Notes: generated from the letters alone by a model not told the origin. Numbered from the stretch's first letter, positions 17,800 to 25,005 are shown. The stretch: 36,153 bases of DNA from Oscillospiraceae bacterium (GCA_017466215.1 JAFTUO010000071.1:1-36153); one strand, 5' to 3'. Made by a program: numbers and translations.

Positions 17800-18383
17800 G
17801 AACGGCGAAAATTGACCGTAAAACCAACGAAACCGACATCAAAATATCTCTGAATTTGGACGGCACGGGTATCGGCAATATCGACACCGGCTGCGGTTTT
17901 CTGGATCATATGCTGACCCTTTTGGCATCCCACGGCCGGTTTGATCTGACCGTCAACGCCAAGGGCGACACTTTTGTTGACGACCACCACACCGTAGAGG
18001 ATGTGGGCATCGCTCTGGGTCAGGCGTTCACCCAGGCTCTGGGGGATAAGAAGGGCATCTGCCGCTACGGAAGCCAGATCCTGCCGATGGATGAGGCGCT
18101 GATCCTCTCCGCAGTGGACCTTTCCGGCAGAAGCTACTTGGGTTATGCCCTGGATATCCCCACAGCAAAGGTAGGCACTTTCGACACCGAGCTGGTGGAG
18201 GAGTTCTTCTTAGGGTTTGTCCGCAATGCGGGTTGCACCCTGCACATCCGCAAGGCCACCGGCAGCAATTCCCACCACATCATCGAGGGCGCATTCAAGT
18301 CCGTGGCCAGAAGCCTGCGGCAGGCCGTCAGCATCGACCCCGCCTGCGCCGGTGAAATTCCGTCTACCAAGGGAGTGCTGTAA
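17796..18383 (+). CDS. hisB: Imidazoleglycerol-phosphate dehydratase
   Basis: A 195-residue monofunctional HisB, without the phosphatase domain fused in enterobacteria. Metal-binding motifs are GCGFLDHMLTLLASHG, DDHHTVEDVGIALGQA and the C-terminal SHHIIEGAFKSVARSL. Because no phosphatase domain is present, histidinol phosphate must be dephosphorylated by another protein. The start at 17796 overlaps the hisC stop; the longer frame from 17553 lies inside hisC and is rejected. Confidence 0.95.
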   Translation: MRTAKIDRKTNETDIKISLNLDGTGIGNIDTGCGFLDHMLTLLASHGRFDLTVNAKGDTFVDDHHTVEDVGIALGQAFTQALGDKKGICRYGSQILPMDEALILSAVDLSGRSYLGYALDIPTAKVGTFDTELVEEFFLGFVRNAGCTLHIRKATGSNSHHIIEGAFKSVARSLRQAVSIDPACAGEIPSTKGVL

Positions 18384-19006
18384 TGATTGCCATCATTGAA
18401 TACGGCGTGGGAAATCTATTTTCCCTGGAAAGCTCTCTGGCAGCCCTGGGCGTGGAGAGTGTGGTTACCGCCGACCCCGCAGTTTTGGAAGCTGCGGATC
18501 AGATCATTCTGCCCGGCGTCGGCGCTTTTGGCGATGCGGCGCAGAAGCTGCGCGATACCGGTCTGGATCAGCACATTATTGCGCAGGCAAAGAAAGGCAA
18601 GCCCCTGCTGGGTATTTGCCTGGGTATGCAGCTGCTGTTTGAAAAGGGCTACGAGTTCGGCACATATGACGGCCTGGGCCTGATCCCCGGCTGCGTGCGG
18701 CCCATCGCAGAGGTGGTCCCTGCCGGCTATAAGGTCCCCCACATCGGCTGGAACGCCCTGCAATTTAAGAGGGAAAACCCGCTGTTTGCTTATATCAAGG
18801 ACGGCGATTTCGCCTATTTTGTCCATTCCTTCTACGCCGCCGACTGCGAAGAATCGGTGATCGCCACCGCAGAATACGGCGCTCCGCTGACCGCCGCCGT
18901 GGCCCGGGGCAACGTCTTCGGCTGCCAGTTCCACCCGGAGATCAGCGGCGAAGTGGGCCTGAAAATTTTGAAAGCGTTCTCCGAAAGGAGGGCATCGCAA
19001 TGCTGA
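18383..19006 (+). CDS. hisH: Imidazole glycerol phosphate synthase, glutaminase subunit
   Basis: A 207-residue class I glutamine amidotransferase that feeds ammonia to HisF. The nucleophile Cys 79 lies in LLGICLGMQLLF, the His-Glu pair in CQFHPEISGEVG, and PHIGWNAL is family-typical. Many HisH proteins read HPEKSG where this has HPEISG; the catalytic residues are intact. The ATG shares one base with the hisB stop and the 3' end overlaps hisA by 7 bases. Confidence 0.95.
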   Translation: MIAIIEYGVGNLFSLESSLAALGVESVVTADPAVLEAADQIILPGVGAFGDAAQKLRDTGLDQHIIAQAKKGKPLLGICLGMQLLFEKGYEFGTYDGLGLIPGCVRPIAEVVPAGYKVPHIGWNALQFKRENPLFAYIKDGDFAYFVHSFYAADCEESVIATAEYGAPLTAAVARGNVFGCQFHPEISGEVGLKILKAFSERRASQC

Positions 19007-19713
19007 TCTATCCTGCCATCGACCTGTTTGAAGGCAAGGCCGTGCGGCTTTTTAAGGGCGACTATGCCCAGATGCAGGTGTACAGCGACGATCCCGTTTC
19101 CGTGGCGAAGGACTTTGCCGCCCAGGGCGCGAAGTGTATTCACCTGGTGGACTTGGAGGGCGCAAAAAGCGGCACGACTCCCAATTTTGGCAAAATCTGC
19201 GCCATCAAAAAAGCCACCGGCCTCTTCTGCGAGATCGGCGGCGGCATCCGGGATATGGCTACAGTTGAAAAGTATCTGAACGCCGGTATCGACCGGGTGA
19301 TCTTAGGCACAGCCGCAGTAACCACGCCGGGTTTCGTGGCGGAAGCCACGAAAAAATACGGCGAAAAAATCGCCGTGGGCATTGACATCCGGGACGGCTT
19401 CGTGGCCATCAAGGGCTGGACGGAGCTTTCCAATGAAAATGCCTTTGACTTCTGCGGGAAGATGTCCGCCCTGGGCGTACAGACGATGATCTGCACTGAC
19501 ATCTCCAAGGACGGCGCGATGCAGGGCGCAAACCACGGCCTGTATCAGGAATTGTCGAAAAAGTGCAAAATGCAGATCATTGCCTCCGGCGGCGTGTCCT
19601 CAATGGAGGATGTGCGGCGCTTGGCGGCGATGGATATCCACGGTGCTATCATCGGCAAGGCCTACTACACCGGCGCAATCTGCCTGAAAGAAGCAATCGA
19701 GGTGGCGCAATGA
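19000..19713 (+). CDS. hisA: Phosphoribosylformimino-AICAR-phosphate isomerase
   Basis: A 237-residue TIM-barrel isomerase acting before HisHF. The duplicated half-barrel phosphate-binding elements are visible: IGGGIRDMATVEKYLNAG with VILGTAAV in the first half, and ASGGVSSMEDV with GAIIGKAYYTG in the second. The catalytic aspartates sit in PAIDLFEGKAVRL and CTDISKDGAMQG. It has an AGGAGG site inside hisH and overlaps hisF as ATGA. Confidence 0.94.
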   Translation: MLIYPAIDLFEGKAVRLFKGDYAQMQVYSDDPVSVAKDFAAQGAKCIHLVDLEGAKSGTTPNFGKICAIKKATGLFCEIGGGIRDMATVEKYLNAGIDRVILGTAAVTTPGFVAEATKKYGEKIAVGIDIRDGFVAIKGWTELSNENAFDFCGKMSALGVQTMICTDISKDGAMQGANHGLYQELSKKCKMQIIASGGVSSMEDVRRLAAMDIHGAIIGKAYYTGAICLKEAIEVAQ

Positions 19714-20468
19714 TTACGAAACGAATTATCCCCTGCCTGGACGTCAAGGACGGCCGGGTGGTCAAGGGCGTGAATTTTGACGGCCTGCAGGATGTGTCCT
19801 CGCCGGTGGAGCTGGCGGATTTTTACTCCCGCAACGGTGCGGATGAGCTGGTGTTTTACGATATCACCGCCTCCTCCGACGGGCGGAAGCTGTTTACCGA
19901 TATTCTGCGGGAGACCGCAAGAAAGGTGTTCATTCCTCTGACCGTGGGCGGCGGCATCAACTCCTTGGAGGATTTTGACCGGGTGCTGAAATGCGGCGCA
20001 GACAAGGTCAGCGTCAATTCCGGCGCCATCGCCAACCCCGATCTGGTAGAGCAGGCCGCCAAGCGCTACGGCAGTCAGTGCGTGGTGCTGTCGGTGGATG
20101 TGAAGCGCGTGGACGGGCAGTTCCGCGTTTTTGCCAAAGGCGGCCGGGTGGATACCGGAATGGAAGCCATCAGCTGGATCAAACGGTGCGCGGATAACGG
20201 CGCAGGCGAGATCGTGGTCAATTCCATCAACACCGACGGCGTGAAGCAGGGCTTCGACCTGCCGATGCTGAAGGCGGTGTGCGATGCGGTCAGCGTGCCG
20301 GTGATCGCCTCCGGCGGCGCAGGCTGTGCCGCGGATTTTGTAACGCTGTTCCAGACCATCCCTGAGATGGATGCCGGCCTTGCCGCCTCTATTTTCCACT
20401 TCGGCCAGGTGCATATCCCGGAGCTGAAAGAAATACTGGCCCAGAAGAATATTCCCGTAAGGAGATAA
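19710..20468 (+). CDS. hisF: Imidazole glycerol phosphate synthase, cyclase subunit
   Basis: A 252-residue TIM barrel that uses ammonia from HisH to make imidazole glycerol phosphate and AICAR. RIIPCLDVKDGRVVKGVNF at the start, TVGGGINSLEDF, INTDGVKQGFDL and ASGGAG are HisF signatures. The start at 19710 overlaps hisA by 4 bases; a longer frame from 19563 lies inside hisA. Confidence 0.95.
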   Translation: MITKRIIPCLDVKDGRVVKGVNFDGLQDVSSPVELADFYSRNGADELVFYDITASSDGRKLFTDILRETARKVFIPLTVGGGINSLEDFDRVLKCGADKVSVNSGAIANPDLVEQAAKRYGSQCVVLSVDVKRVDGQFRVFAKGGRVDTGMEAISWIKRCADNGAGEIVVNSINTDGVKQGFDLPMLKAVCDAVSVPVIASGGAGCAADFVTLFQTIPEMDAGLAASIFHFGQVHIPELKEILAQKNIPVRR

Positions 20469-20471
20469 GCT

Positions 20472-21122
20472 ATGCTGAATATTGATAAGCTTAAATTTGA
20501 CGAAAAGGGTCTGATCCCTGCCATTGTGGTGGATGCCGTTACCAAGCAGGTGCTGACCCTGGCCTATATGAATAAGGAGAGCCTGCAGATCTCTATAGAA
20601 AAGGAGCTGACCTGCTTCTACAGCCGCTCTCGCCAAGAGCTGTGGCTCAAGGGCGAGACCAGCGGCAACTACCAGCATATCGTGTCCATCACCGCTGATT
20701 GCGATGGTGATGCGCTGGTGGTGGTTGTGGAGCCGGAGGGCCCTGCCTGCCATCTGGGTACAACATCCTGCTTCCACAATCCCGTTTTCCAGAGTGAAAA
20801 TCGGAGCGAATTCTCCCTGGAGGGGCTGATGGACCTGATTTTGGGCCGCAAAACCGACAAAAAAGAGGGCTCTTACACCACCTACCTCTTTGAAAAGGGT
20901 CTGGATAAGATCCTGAAGAAGGTGGGCGAGGAGTCCACTGAGGTCATCATCGCCGCCAAAGCCGAGGACACCGCCGAGACGGTGTACGAAATTGCCGACC
21001 TTGCCTACCACGTGATGGTGCTGATGGCCGAGGCGGGCATTTCTCTGGAGCAGATCCATAAGGAGCTGGCCTCCCGCCACGTCATCGACCATAAGGTCAA
21101 GCAGGAAAAAATGACGAAATAA
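20472..21122 (+). CDS. hisIE: Bifunctional phosphoribosyl-AMP cyclohydrolase / phosphoribosyl-ATP pyrophosphatase
   Basis: A 216-residue fusion carrying steps 2 and 3 of the pathway. Residues 1-115 are HisI, with [25 protein letters not shown] and the metal-binding DCDGDALVV and [12 protein letters not shown]. Residues from about 118 are HisE, a MazG-like helical domain with [26 protein letters not shown] and [13 protein letters not shown]. It is the last gene of the operon; a terminator follows within 10 bases. Confidence 0.95.
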   Translation: MLNIDKLKFDEKGLIPAIVVDAVTKQVLTLAYMNKESLQISIEKELTCFYSRSRQELWLKGETSGNYQHIVSITADCDGDALVVVVEPEGPACHLGTTSCFHNPVFQSENRSEFSLEGLMDLILGRKTDKKEGSYTTYLFEKGLDKILKKVGEESTEVIIAAKAEDTAETVYEIADLAYHVMVLMAEAGISLEQIHKELASRHVIDHKVKQEKMTK

Positions 21123-21129
21123 TGCAAAT

Positions 21130-21162
21130 CGCCGCCTTTGATTCCCAAAGGCGGCGAGTTTT
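21130..21162 (+). terminator. Terminator of the histidine operon
   Basis: Stem CGCCGCCTTTG at 21130-21140, 5-base loop, CAAAGGCGGCG at 21146-21156, then AGTTTTAT. It abuts repeat copy C. Confidence 0.85.
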
Positions 21163-21332
21163 ATACCCTCTCCCGGGGAGAGGGTGCCCAGTGCGCACAC
21201 TGGGCGGGTGTGGAACGGCGCGCACTAAGATACAGTGCAAGACTTTTAATTGTGGTTAGTCTAAGATTTCTGCCCGCATTCCACATCCGGCACGGCGTGA
21301 GCCGTGCCACCTTCTCCCCGGGAGGAGGTGTA
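21162..21332. repeat. Intergenic hairpin repeat, copy C (CTCCCGGGGAG class)
   Basis: A 171-bp element with the same outer arms as A and B (TATACCCTCTCCCGGGGAG, CTTCTCCCCGGGAGGAGG). The inner hairpins are GCCCAGTG-CGCA-CACTGGGC at 21186-21205, identical to the one in copy F, and GGCACGGC-GTGA-GCCGTGCC at 21289-21308. The central about 55 bases vary between copies but keep TCTGCCCGCATTCCAC at the right. No ORF. Confidence 0.85.
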
Positions 21333-21356
21333 GGGGAGGCCTCTGGCCGCCCCTAC
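21330..21356. repeat. GTAGGGG-type hairpin repeat, possible terminator of the phosphatase gene
   Basis: GTAGGGGAGGCC and GGCCGCCCCTAC form a 12-bp stem with one mismatch around a 3-base loop, four bases beyond the 3' end of the minus-strand phosphatase gene. No T run follows on the minus strand, so terminator function is uncertain. Related GTAGGGG/CCCCTAC hairpins recur at 23381-23490. Confidence 0.6.
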
Positions 21357-21360
21357 AAAG

Positions 21361-21792
21361 TTACTCTAATTCCTCCAAAATTCTGGTGCATCCCTCCACA
21401 ATGTCCTCCCAGGTCTGGGAGAAATCGCCGGTGTACCAGGGGTCGGCCACGTCGCGATCGAGAAGCGGCTGACATTTTGCGGCCTTGTCGCCAAACAGGC
21501 GACGCAGATACTGGGCGTTCAGTCGATCCATATAGTAAATTCGGTCAAAATACGCCAGATCCTGCTCTGTGATCTGCCGGGCGGCGCGATTGGGGCAAAG
21601 AATGCCGTGGCGGCTCAGCTCCCGACGGGCAGGGGGATAGATGTTGTTACCGATCTCCTCCCGGCTGGTGGCCACCGAGGCGATCTCAAATCGGTCAGCT
21701 TTCCCCGCCTTCGCCACCAAGTCTTTCATAATAAACTCCGCCATCGGACTGCGACAAATATTCCCGTGGCAGACAAACAGTATCTTTTTCAT
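21361..21792 (-). CDS. Low-molecular-weight protein-tyrosine phosphatase
   Basis: A 143-residue enzyme of the low-molecular-weight PTP family. The CX5R active-site loop VCHGNICRSPMAEF begins at Cys 8 with Arg 14, and the general acid lies in the late DVADPWYTGDF segment. The start at 21792 gives MKKILFVCHGNICRS and has a GAGGAGG site; the reading frame runs 35 codons further upstream without family similarity. It could act on tyrosine-phosphorylated proteins or, like arsenate reductases of this fold, on another oxyanion, but the DP loop and lack of the arsenate-type cysteines favour phosphatase. It stands alone on the minus strand. Confidence 0.9.
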   Translation of the reverse strand: MKKILFVCHGNICRSPMAEFIMKDLVAKAGKADRFEIASVATSREEIGNNIYPPARRELSRHGILCPNRAARQITEQDLAYFDRIYYMDRLNAQYLRRLFGDKAAKCQPLLDRDVADPWYTGDFSQTWEDIVEGCTRILEELE

Positions 21793-21908
21793 TGCTACGA
21801 TCCTCCTCGAAAAACCACGAAAAGCCTTGTATTCCGGGCACTTTCGGGCATTTGCCTTTTTAGACCCTTCGTAGTTTATCATTGCTTTTTGTGGCATATT
21901 TTGGTCTG

Positions 21909-21923
21909 CAAAAGTAGTAAAAT
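21909..21923 (+). repeat. 15-bp direct repeat, left copy
   Basis: CAAAAGTAGTAAAAT occurs here and again at 23259-23273. The two copies flank the AT-rich island with an integrase remnant, as att-site duplications do. An inverted pair TAGTAGGCC / GGCCATACTA lies just inside at about 21935-21958 and may be a recombinase-binding remnant. Attachment-site identity is inferred. Confidence 0.5.
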
Positions 21924-21994
21924 TGGTAGTAAATTAGTAGGCCGTACTACCGGCCATACTACTTATGGCAGACAAACATTATTTTTGGGTGATT

Positions 21995-22108
21995 TTAGGC
22001 TTCCAAAACCCGGGCAAATTCTTCCTTTGCATCGTCGAATTTGACATGGGTGTAGGTGTCCATTGTGACGCTGATGTCGGCGTGTCCCATTATATATTGC
22101 ACTGCCTT
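21995..22108 (-). pseudogene. C-terminal remnant of a tyrosine-type integrase
   Basis: The minus strand from 22108 to the stop at 21995-21997 reads KAVQYIMGH then ADISVTMDTYTHVKFDDA and 10 more residues. This is the classic C-terminal segment of Tn916/phage-type tyrosine recombinases, in which QYIMGH holds the last catalytic His and the Tyr of the VYTHV-type motif is the nucleophile (here DTYTHV). Upstream of 22108 the frame loses similarity and no N-terminal domain or start is found, so only about 37 residues remain. It marks a decayed integrative element. Confidence 0.82.
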
Positions 22109-22165
22109 AGTGGGTCTGCGGCAACACGATTTTAATAGCCATCAAGATGTAAACTTTCCATCTCT

Positions 22166-22831
22166 TCATTTTATGCAGAATTTTGCATAGCCCATATTAC
22201 GAGTATAGTTCTCTTTCAAGTAGGCATCTATTTCAGCGGGATCATCTCTGTCAATCATACGGAGCAAATACACGAGGTCATGGTTTTCTTGCTCAAGCCG
22301 AGTAATCGTTCGTTCTGTATAATCTTGTGTTTCCATATTACATATCCAAGCAAACTCATGTTGGTTCAGAATCTCTCTAACGACTTTTTTTGCATGATTG
22401 TTTTCACCACAGGCTAAATACGGACCGATTTTTAGCGAATCGTTCCACCGGGGCTCAATCTTTGTAATCGCCGTTATAAGTTTCTTTTGATCGTCAATAG
22501 AGTTTAGCCAGTTCATCACTCTGTCGCGCAGCATTGCAATCTGAATATTCCAATCCGGTAAAAAAGTAACCGGCAAACAGTCTTGACGAAAACAATTCAT
22601 AACGGAATATCTTGGTATGCAACCAGGTGACGTAAACCATTGAGGCAATAGATCACCATACATTGAAAACAGTCCTATTTTTAATTCTTCAGCTTGAAAT
22701 CCTCGCTCATACTGGATTTTTATTACCTGCAAAACCCCATCGCCAACAATACGAAAATAGGCTTTTCCTCTTTTTGTGAACCCGGCAGCCAAACAAAGAG
22801 ATTGTAATTCTTTATGGTACAGTTGATTCAT
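22166..22831 (-). CDS. Unidentified 221-residue protein, possibly DUF4304-like
   Basis: I do not recognise this with confidence. It starts MNQLYHKELQSLCLAAGFTK, followed by RGKAYFRIVGDGVLQVIKIQ. The pattern of a helix, then GFxKRGxxYFR, then a strand with VIxIQ resembles DUF4304, a family sometimes found as immunity-like or phage-associated proteins. No signal peptide or membrane segment is seen. The gene is visibly richer in A and T than the neighbouring operons and uses ATA, TTA and AAA codons more, which suggests transfer with the integrase remnant next to it. A GGAGG site lies 5 bases before the ATG, so the gene looks intact. The DUF4304 link is tentative. Confidence 0.65.
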   Translation of the reverse strand: MNQLYHKELQSLCLAAGFTKRGKAYFRIVGDGVLQVIKIQYERGFQAEELKIGLFSMYGDLLPQWFTSPGCIPRYSVMNCFRQDCLPVTFLPDWNIQIAMLRDRVMNWLNSIDDQKKLITAITKIEPRWNDSLKIGPYLACGENNHAKKVVREILNQHEFAWICNMETQDYTERTITRLEQENHDLVYLLRMIDRDDPAEIDAYLKENYTRNMGYAKFCIK

Positions 22832-22862
22832 AAGACCCTCCGATACTCATTTTTATACGTTC

Positions 22863-23061
22863 CTAAGCAGCAATAGACCGAATAAACGCAGGAACAAAAG
22901 GAATTACGCTAGCAGCAGTTCCGCCGCTGCCTGCAAACAAACCAACCATGATTGAAATAATTATACTAATGTGAAAGAAAAAGGTCAATAGCGCGATCTC
23001 CTATATCCGCCTGTTGCTCAATGTCCCTGTCTAGTTCATTTTGTTGAAACATATATCCCAT
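22863..23061 (-). pseudogene. Small membrane protein ORF broken by a frameshift
   Basis: From ATG 23061 the minus strand reads MGYMFQQNELDRDIEQQADI then GDRAIDLF, and stops at 22966-22968. The next frame continues as FHISIIISIMVGLFAGSGG followed by TAASVIPFVPAFIRSIAA and a stop at 22863. Removing one base from the run of five A at 22978-22982 joins the two into about 66 residues with one plausible transmembrane helix. No ribosome binding site is seen for 23061, so this may instead be the tail of a larger lost gene. No family recognised. It would be transcribed just ahead of the 221-residue ORF. Confidence 0.4.
22960..22988 (-). promoter_or_regulatory. Possible promoter of the 221-residue ORF
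   Basis: On the minus strand TTGACC (22988-22983) and TATAAT (22965-22960) are 17 bases apart, 129 bases before the ORF start. It lies inside the broken small ORF, so it could be chance in AT-rich DNA or a real internal promoter. Confidence 0.5.
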
Positions 23062-23180
23062 AAAAGGGGGTCGATAATTTTGATGTCATTGTTGCCACAA
23101 ACCGACTTTAAAGTGTTGTTCACGGAAGGAAAATATTAGTCTGCCAAAAAACACGTTTAGGACGAAATGGCAGACAAATA

Positions 23181-23231
23181 AAAAGCAGTCCCGGAAGAGG
23201 CGGATTTAAGACCTCTAGGGGGACTGCTTTT
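23181..23231. terminator. Bidirectional terminator-like hairpin
   Basis: AAAAGCAGTCCC at 23181-23192 pairs perfectly with GGGACTGCTTTT at 23220-23231 around a 27-base loop with a weaker inner stem (AGAGG/CCTCT). A/T tracts on both sides would serve both strands. No gene abuts it now, so it probably ended a gene of the decayed island. Confidence 0.65.
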
Positions 23232-23258
23232 ATATTGTTAATGTCATATCAAAGCTCT

Positions 23259-23273
23259 CAAAAGTAGTAAAAT
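23259..23273 (+). repeat. 15-bp direct repeat, right copy
   Basis: Second CAAAAGTAGTAAAAT, matching 21909-21923. Together they bound about 1.35 kb of AT-rich DNA with the integrase tail. A further shared 12-mer ATGGCAGACAAA occurs at 21965-21976 and 23167-23178. Confidence 0.5.
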
Positions 23274-23380
23274 ATGTAAAAATCGTGGTTTTACGTGGTT
23301 TTAGGGGGTAAATCGAGGCTAATTAGGATAGTCCCATGGCATACGAATAAGATTTTGTGCATAACATTTCCTCACTTTTC

Positions 23381-23490
23381 GGGACGGGAAGCCCGTCCCC
23401 TACAGTTAGGGATATTTTAGCATATTCTGCGGCGGGAGTAAACCCCCGCACTACAGTCGCCCGCCGAGCCTTCTCGTAGGGGTGGCTTTG
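23381..23490. repeat. Cluster of short GC-rich intergenic repeats
   Basis: GGGACGGG-AAG-CCCGTCCC at 23381-23399 is followed by CCTACAG, a GGCGGGAGTAAACCCCCGC hairpin, CTACAGTCGCCCG and CGTAGGGGTGGC. These look like nested pieces of the GTAGGGG/CCCCTAC intergenic repeat family also seen at 21330-21356. The 22832-23572 gap otherwise holds the broken small ORF, a terminator hairpin and the thioesterase promoter; I see nothing else in it. Confidence 0.55.
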
Positions 23491-23494
23491 CAGC

Positions 23495-23523
23495 TTGATT
23501 TCTCTGCGGCGGTAATATATAAT
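23495..23523 (+). promoter_or_regulatory. Promoter of the thioesterase gene
   Basis: TTGATT at 23495-23500 and TATAAT at 23518-23523, spacer 17. The -10 box covers an in-frame ATG at 23522, which therefore cannot be the translation start. Confidence 0.75.
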
Positions 23524-23572
23524 GAAAACAAGAAATGGAATTTACACCCCCCAAAAGGAAGAAGGCATACAG

Positions 23573-23974
23573 ATGGAAACCAGGAAAACGCTGGAAGAAG
23601 TGAGAAAGCTGTTTGAAGCGGATCGGTTTGCAACGGAAAACGGCGCGGTGATTGAAGAAATCGGCGACCGCAGCGCCACCTGCAGCTTGGTTCTTACGGC
23701 CTCCCACCGCAATGCTATGGGCGCAGTTATGGGCGGCACATACTTTATGCTGGCGGATTTTGCCTTTGCCGTTGCAGCCAACTGGGAGAAGATGGGCTGC
23801 GTATCCCTGCGCTCTGACATTTCGTTCCTGGGTGCGGCCAAGGGTGAAAAGCTGTTCGCAAAGGCGGCTTGCATCAAGGATGGAAAGACCACGGCCTGCT
23901 ATCGGGTGGATGTAACGGATGACCTGGGCAATCTGACAGCCACCGTTACAGTAACGGGATGCCACGTCAGATAG
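23573..23974 (+). CDS. PaaI-type hotdog-fold thioesterase
   Basis: A 133-residue single hotdog domain. SHRNAMGAVMGGTYFMLADF carries the HxNxxGxxHGG-like active-site segment of PaaI thioesterases; the usual histidine of HGG is replaced by methionine (VMGG), which is common in some subgroups. SLRSDISFLGAAKGEKLFAKA is the second family block. The substrate is probably an acyl-CoA, unspecified. The start at 23573 (METRKTLEEV) is chosen because it has an AAGG site and lies downstream of the promoter. Followed by a small membrane protein gene after 42 bases, likely one unit. Confidence 0.8.
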   Translation: METRKTLEEVRKLFEADRFATENGAVIEEIGDRSATCSLVLTASHRNAMGAVMGGTYFMLADFAFAVAANWEKMGCVSLRSDISFLGAAKGEKLFAKAACIKDGKTTACYRVDVTDDLGNLTATVTVTGCHVR

Positions 23975-24016
23975 AGATGGAAGTGAAATTGACATTTATC
24001 AAGGGAGGGCGAATAT

Positions 24017-24217
24017 ATGATATGGAGCGGTATTATTTTTCTGGTTTTAGGAGCAGTGGGAACGTTCTTTCCGGAGCTGCCGTACAGCCTTTTTGAGAGC
24101 TGGAAGCATCAGGATGATTCCGGCGAGCCTTCTGAAATTTATGTATTTCGCCAGCGCGTTGGCGGCATTATTGGGATGCTGGTCGGCGCGGTGTTGATCC
24201 TTGCGGAAATCTTTTGA
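24017..24217 (+). CDS. Small two-helix membrane protein, DUF6199-like
   Basis: A 66-residue protein with an N-terminal helix (WSGIIFLVLGAVGTFF), a middle segment with SLFESWKHQDDSGEPSEIY, and a second helix (GGIIGMLVGAVLILAEIF). The W-K...EPS...Y pattern between two helices is the layout of the DUF6199 family of small Firmicutes membrane proteins. Function unknown. A GGGAGG site precedes the ATG, and a strong hairpin follows the stop. Confidence 0.75.
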   Translation: MIWSGIIFLVLGAVGTFFPELPYSLFESWKHQDDSGEPSEIYVFRQRVGGIIGMLVGAVLILAEIF

Positions 24218-24225
24218 TAATAAAG

Positions 24226-24251
24226 CAGCCGCCGGCAATCGCCGGCGGCTG
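24226..24251. terminator. Terminator between convergent genes
   Basis: Stem CAGCCGCCGGC at 24226-24236, AATC loop, GCCGGCGGCTG at 24241-24251, then TTCATTATT on the plus strand. On the minus strand it is followed by CTTTATTAT, so it can also end the oxidoreductase transcript from the right. Confidence 0.8.
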
Positions 24252-24258
24252 TTCATTA

Positions 24259-25005
24259 TTAACTTCTTGCCAGGCCGTCCACGCTGAGCACCACGCCGGT
24301 GATATAGGACGCCTCGTCAGAGGCCAGGAACACGAAGGCATTGGCAATGTCCTCGGGCTGTCCCAGCCGGCGCAGAGGGATCTGGGCGATCATCGGTTCG
24401 ATGATCGTTTTGGGCACGGCTTTCATCATATCGGTCTCGGTGATGCCCGGCGCCACGGCGTTGACACGGATGCCCTTGGGACCCAGCTCTCTGGCCAGGG
24501 AAAGGGTCAGACCGTTAACGGCAAACTTGGAGGCCGGGTAGGCAAAGCCGCTGGGCTGGCCGTAAATGCTAACCATCGAAGAGGTATTGAGGATGACGCC
24601 CGCGCCCTTTTCCGCCATATATTCCGCGGCGATCCGACTGGCGTTGAACACGCCCTTGACGTTCAGATCCATTACTTTGTCAAAGGTCTCCTCCGTATAA
24701 TTCAGCAGCGGAGTGCGCTCGGAAACGCCGGCGTTGTTCACCAGAATATCCAGGCTGCCGAACTTTGCCACAACCTCGGTAAATGCCGCCTTGACGGAGT
24801 CCAGGCTGGAAAGGTCGGGGCTGATGCCGCCGATCTTGGCGTCCGGGTACTTTTCCTGCAGCTTTTGGACGGCTTTTTCAGCATTTTCCGGGGTGCTGGC
24901 GGTCAGCACGACGGCTGCGCCCTCCTGCAAAAACCGCTCCACGGTGGCAAGACCGATGCCCCGGCTTCCGCCGGTAACGACGGCAACTTTATTTTGTAAA
25001 CGCAT
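24259..25005 (-). CDS. SDR-family oxidoreductase (FabG-like)
   Basis: A 248-residue classical short-chain dehydrogenase/reductase. Cofactor motif TGGSRGIG at 12-19, structural NNAG near 89, catalytic Ser in NTSSM and YPASK near 155, and a C-terminal ITGVVLSVDGL segment are complete. The sequence is close to 3-oxoacyl-ACP reductase FabG, but it stands alone without fatty acid synthesis genes, so another beta-keto or hydroxy substrate is equally possible. TAST after the second strand and the absence of a clear acidic residue do not settle NAD versus NADP. AAGGAGG precedes the ATG. Confidence 0.88.
   Translation of the reverse strand: MRLQNKVAVVTGGSRGIGLATVERFLQEGAAVVLTASTPENAEKAVQKLQEKYPDAKIGGISPDLSSLDSVKAAFTEVVAKFGSLDILVNNAGVSERTPLLNYTEETFDKVMDLNVKGVFNASRIAAEYMAEKGAGVILNTSSMVSIYGQPSGFAYPASKFAVNGLTLSLARELGPKGIRVNAVAPGITETDMMKAVPKTIIEPMIAQIPLRRLGQPEDIANAFVFLASDEASYITGVVLSVDGLARS

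Noticed and set aside
21330-21356. CRISPR repeat or tRNA-like element at the GTAGGGG hairpin
   Set aside because: It is a single hairpin without regularly spaced copies or any cloverleaf arms.
22863-22949. 28-residue hydrophobic peptide (MVGLFAGSGGTAAS...) as a bacteriocin or toxin
   Set aside because: It has no ribosome binding site and its frame continues upstream into a membrane helix of the broken small ORF, so it is more likely the C-terminal part of that protein.
23522-23572. ATG at 23522 as the thioesterase start
   Set aside because: It lies inside the TATAAT box of the promoter; the start at 23573 has a ribosome binding site and matches family length.
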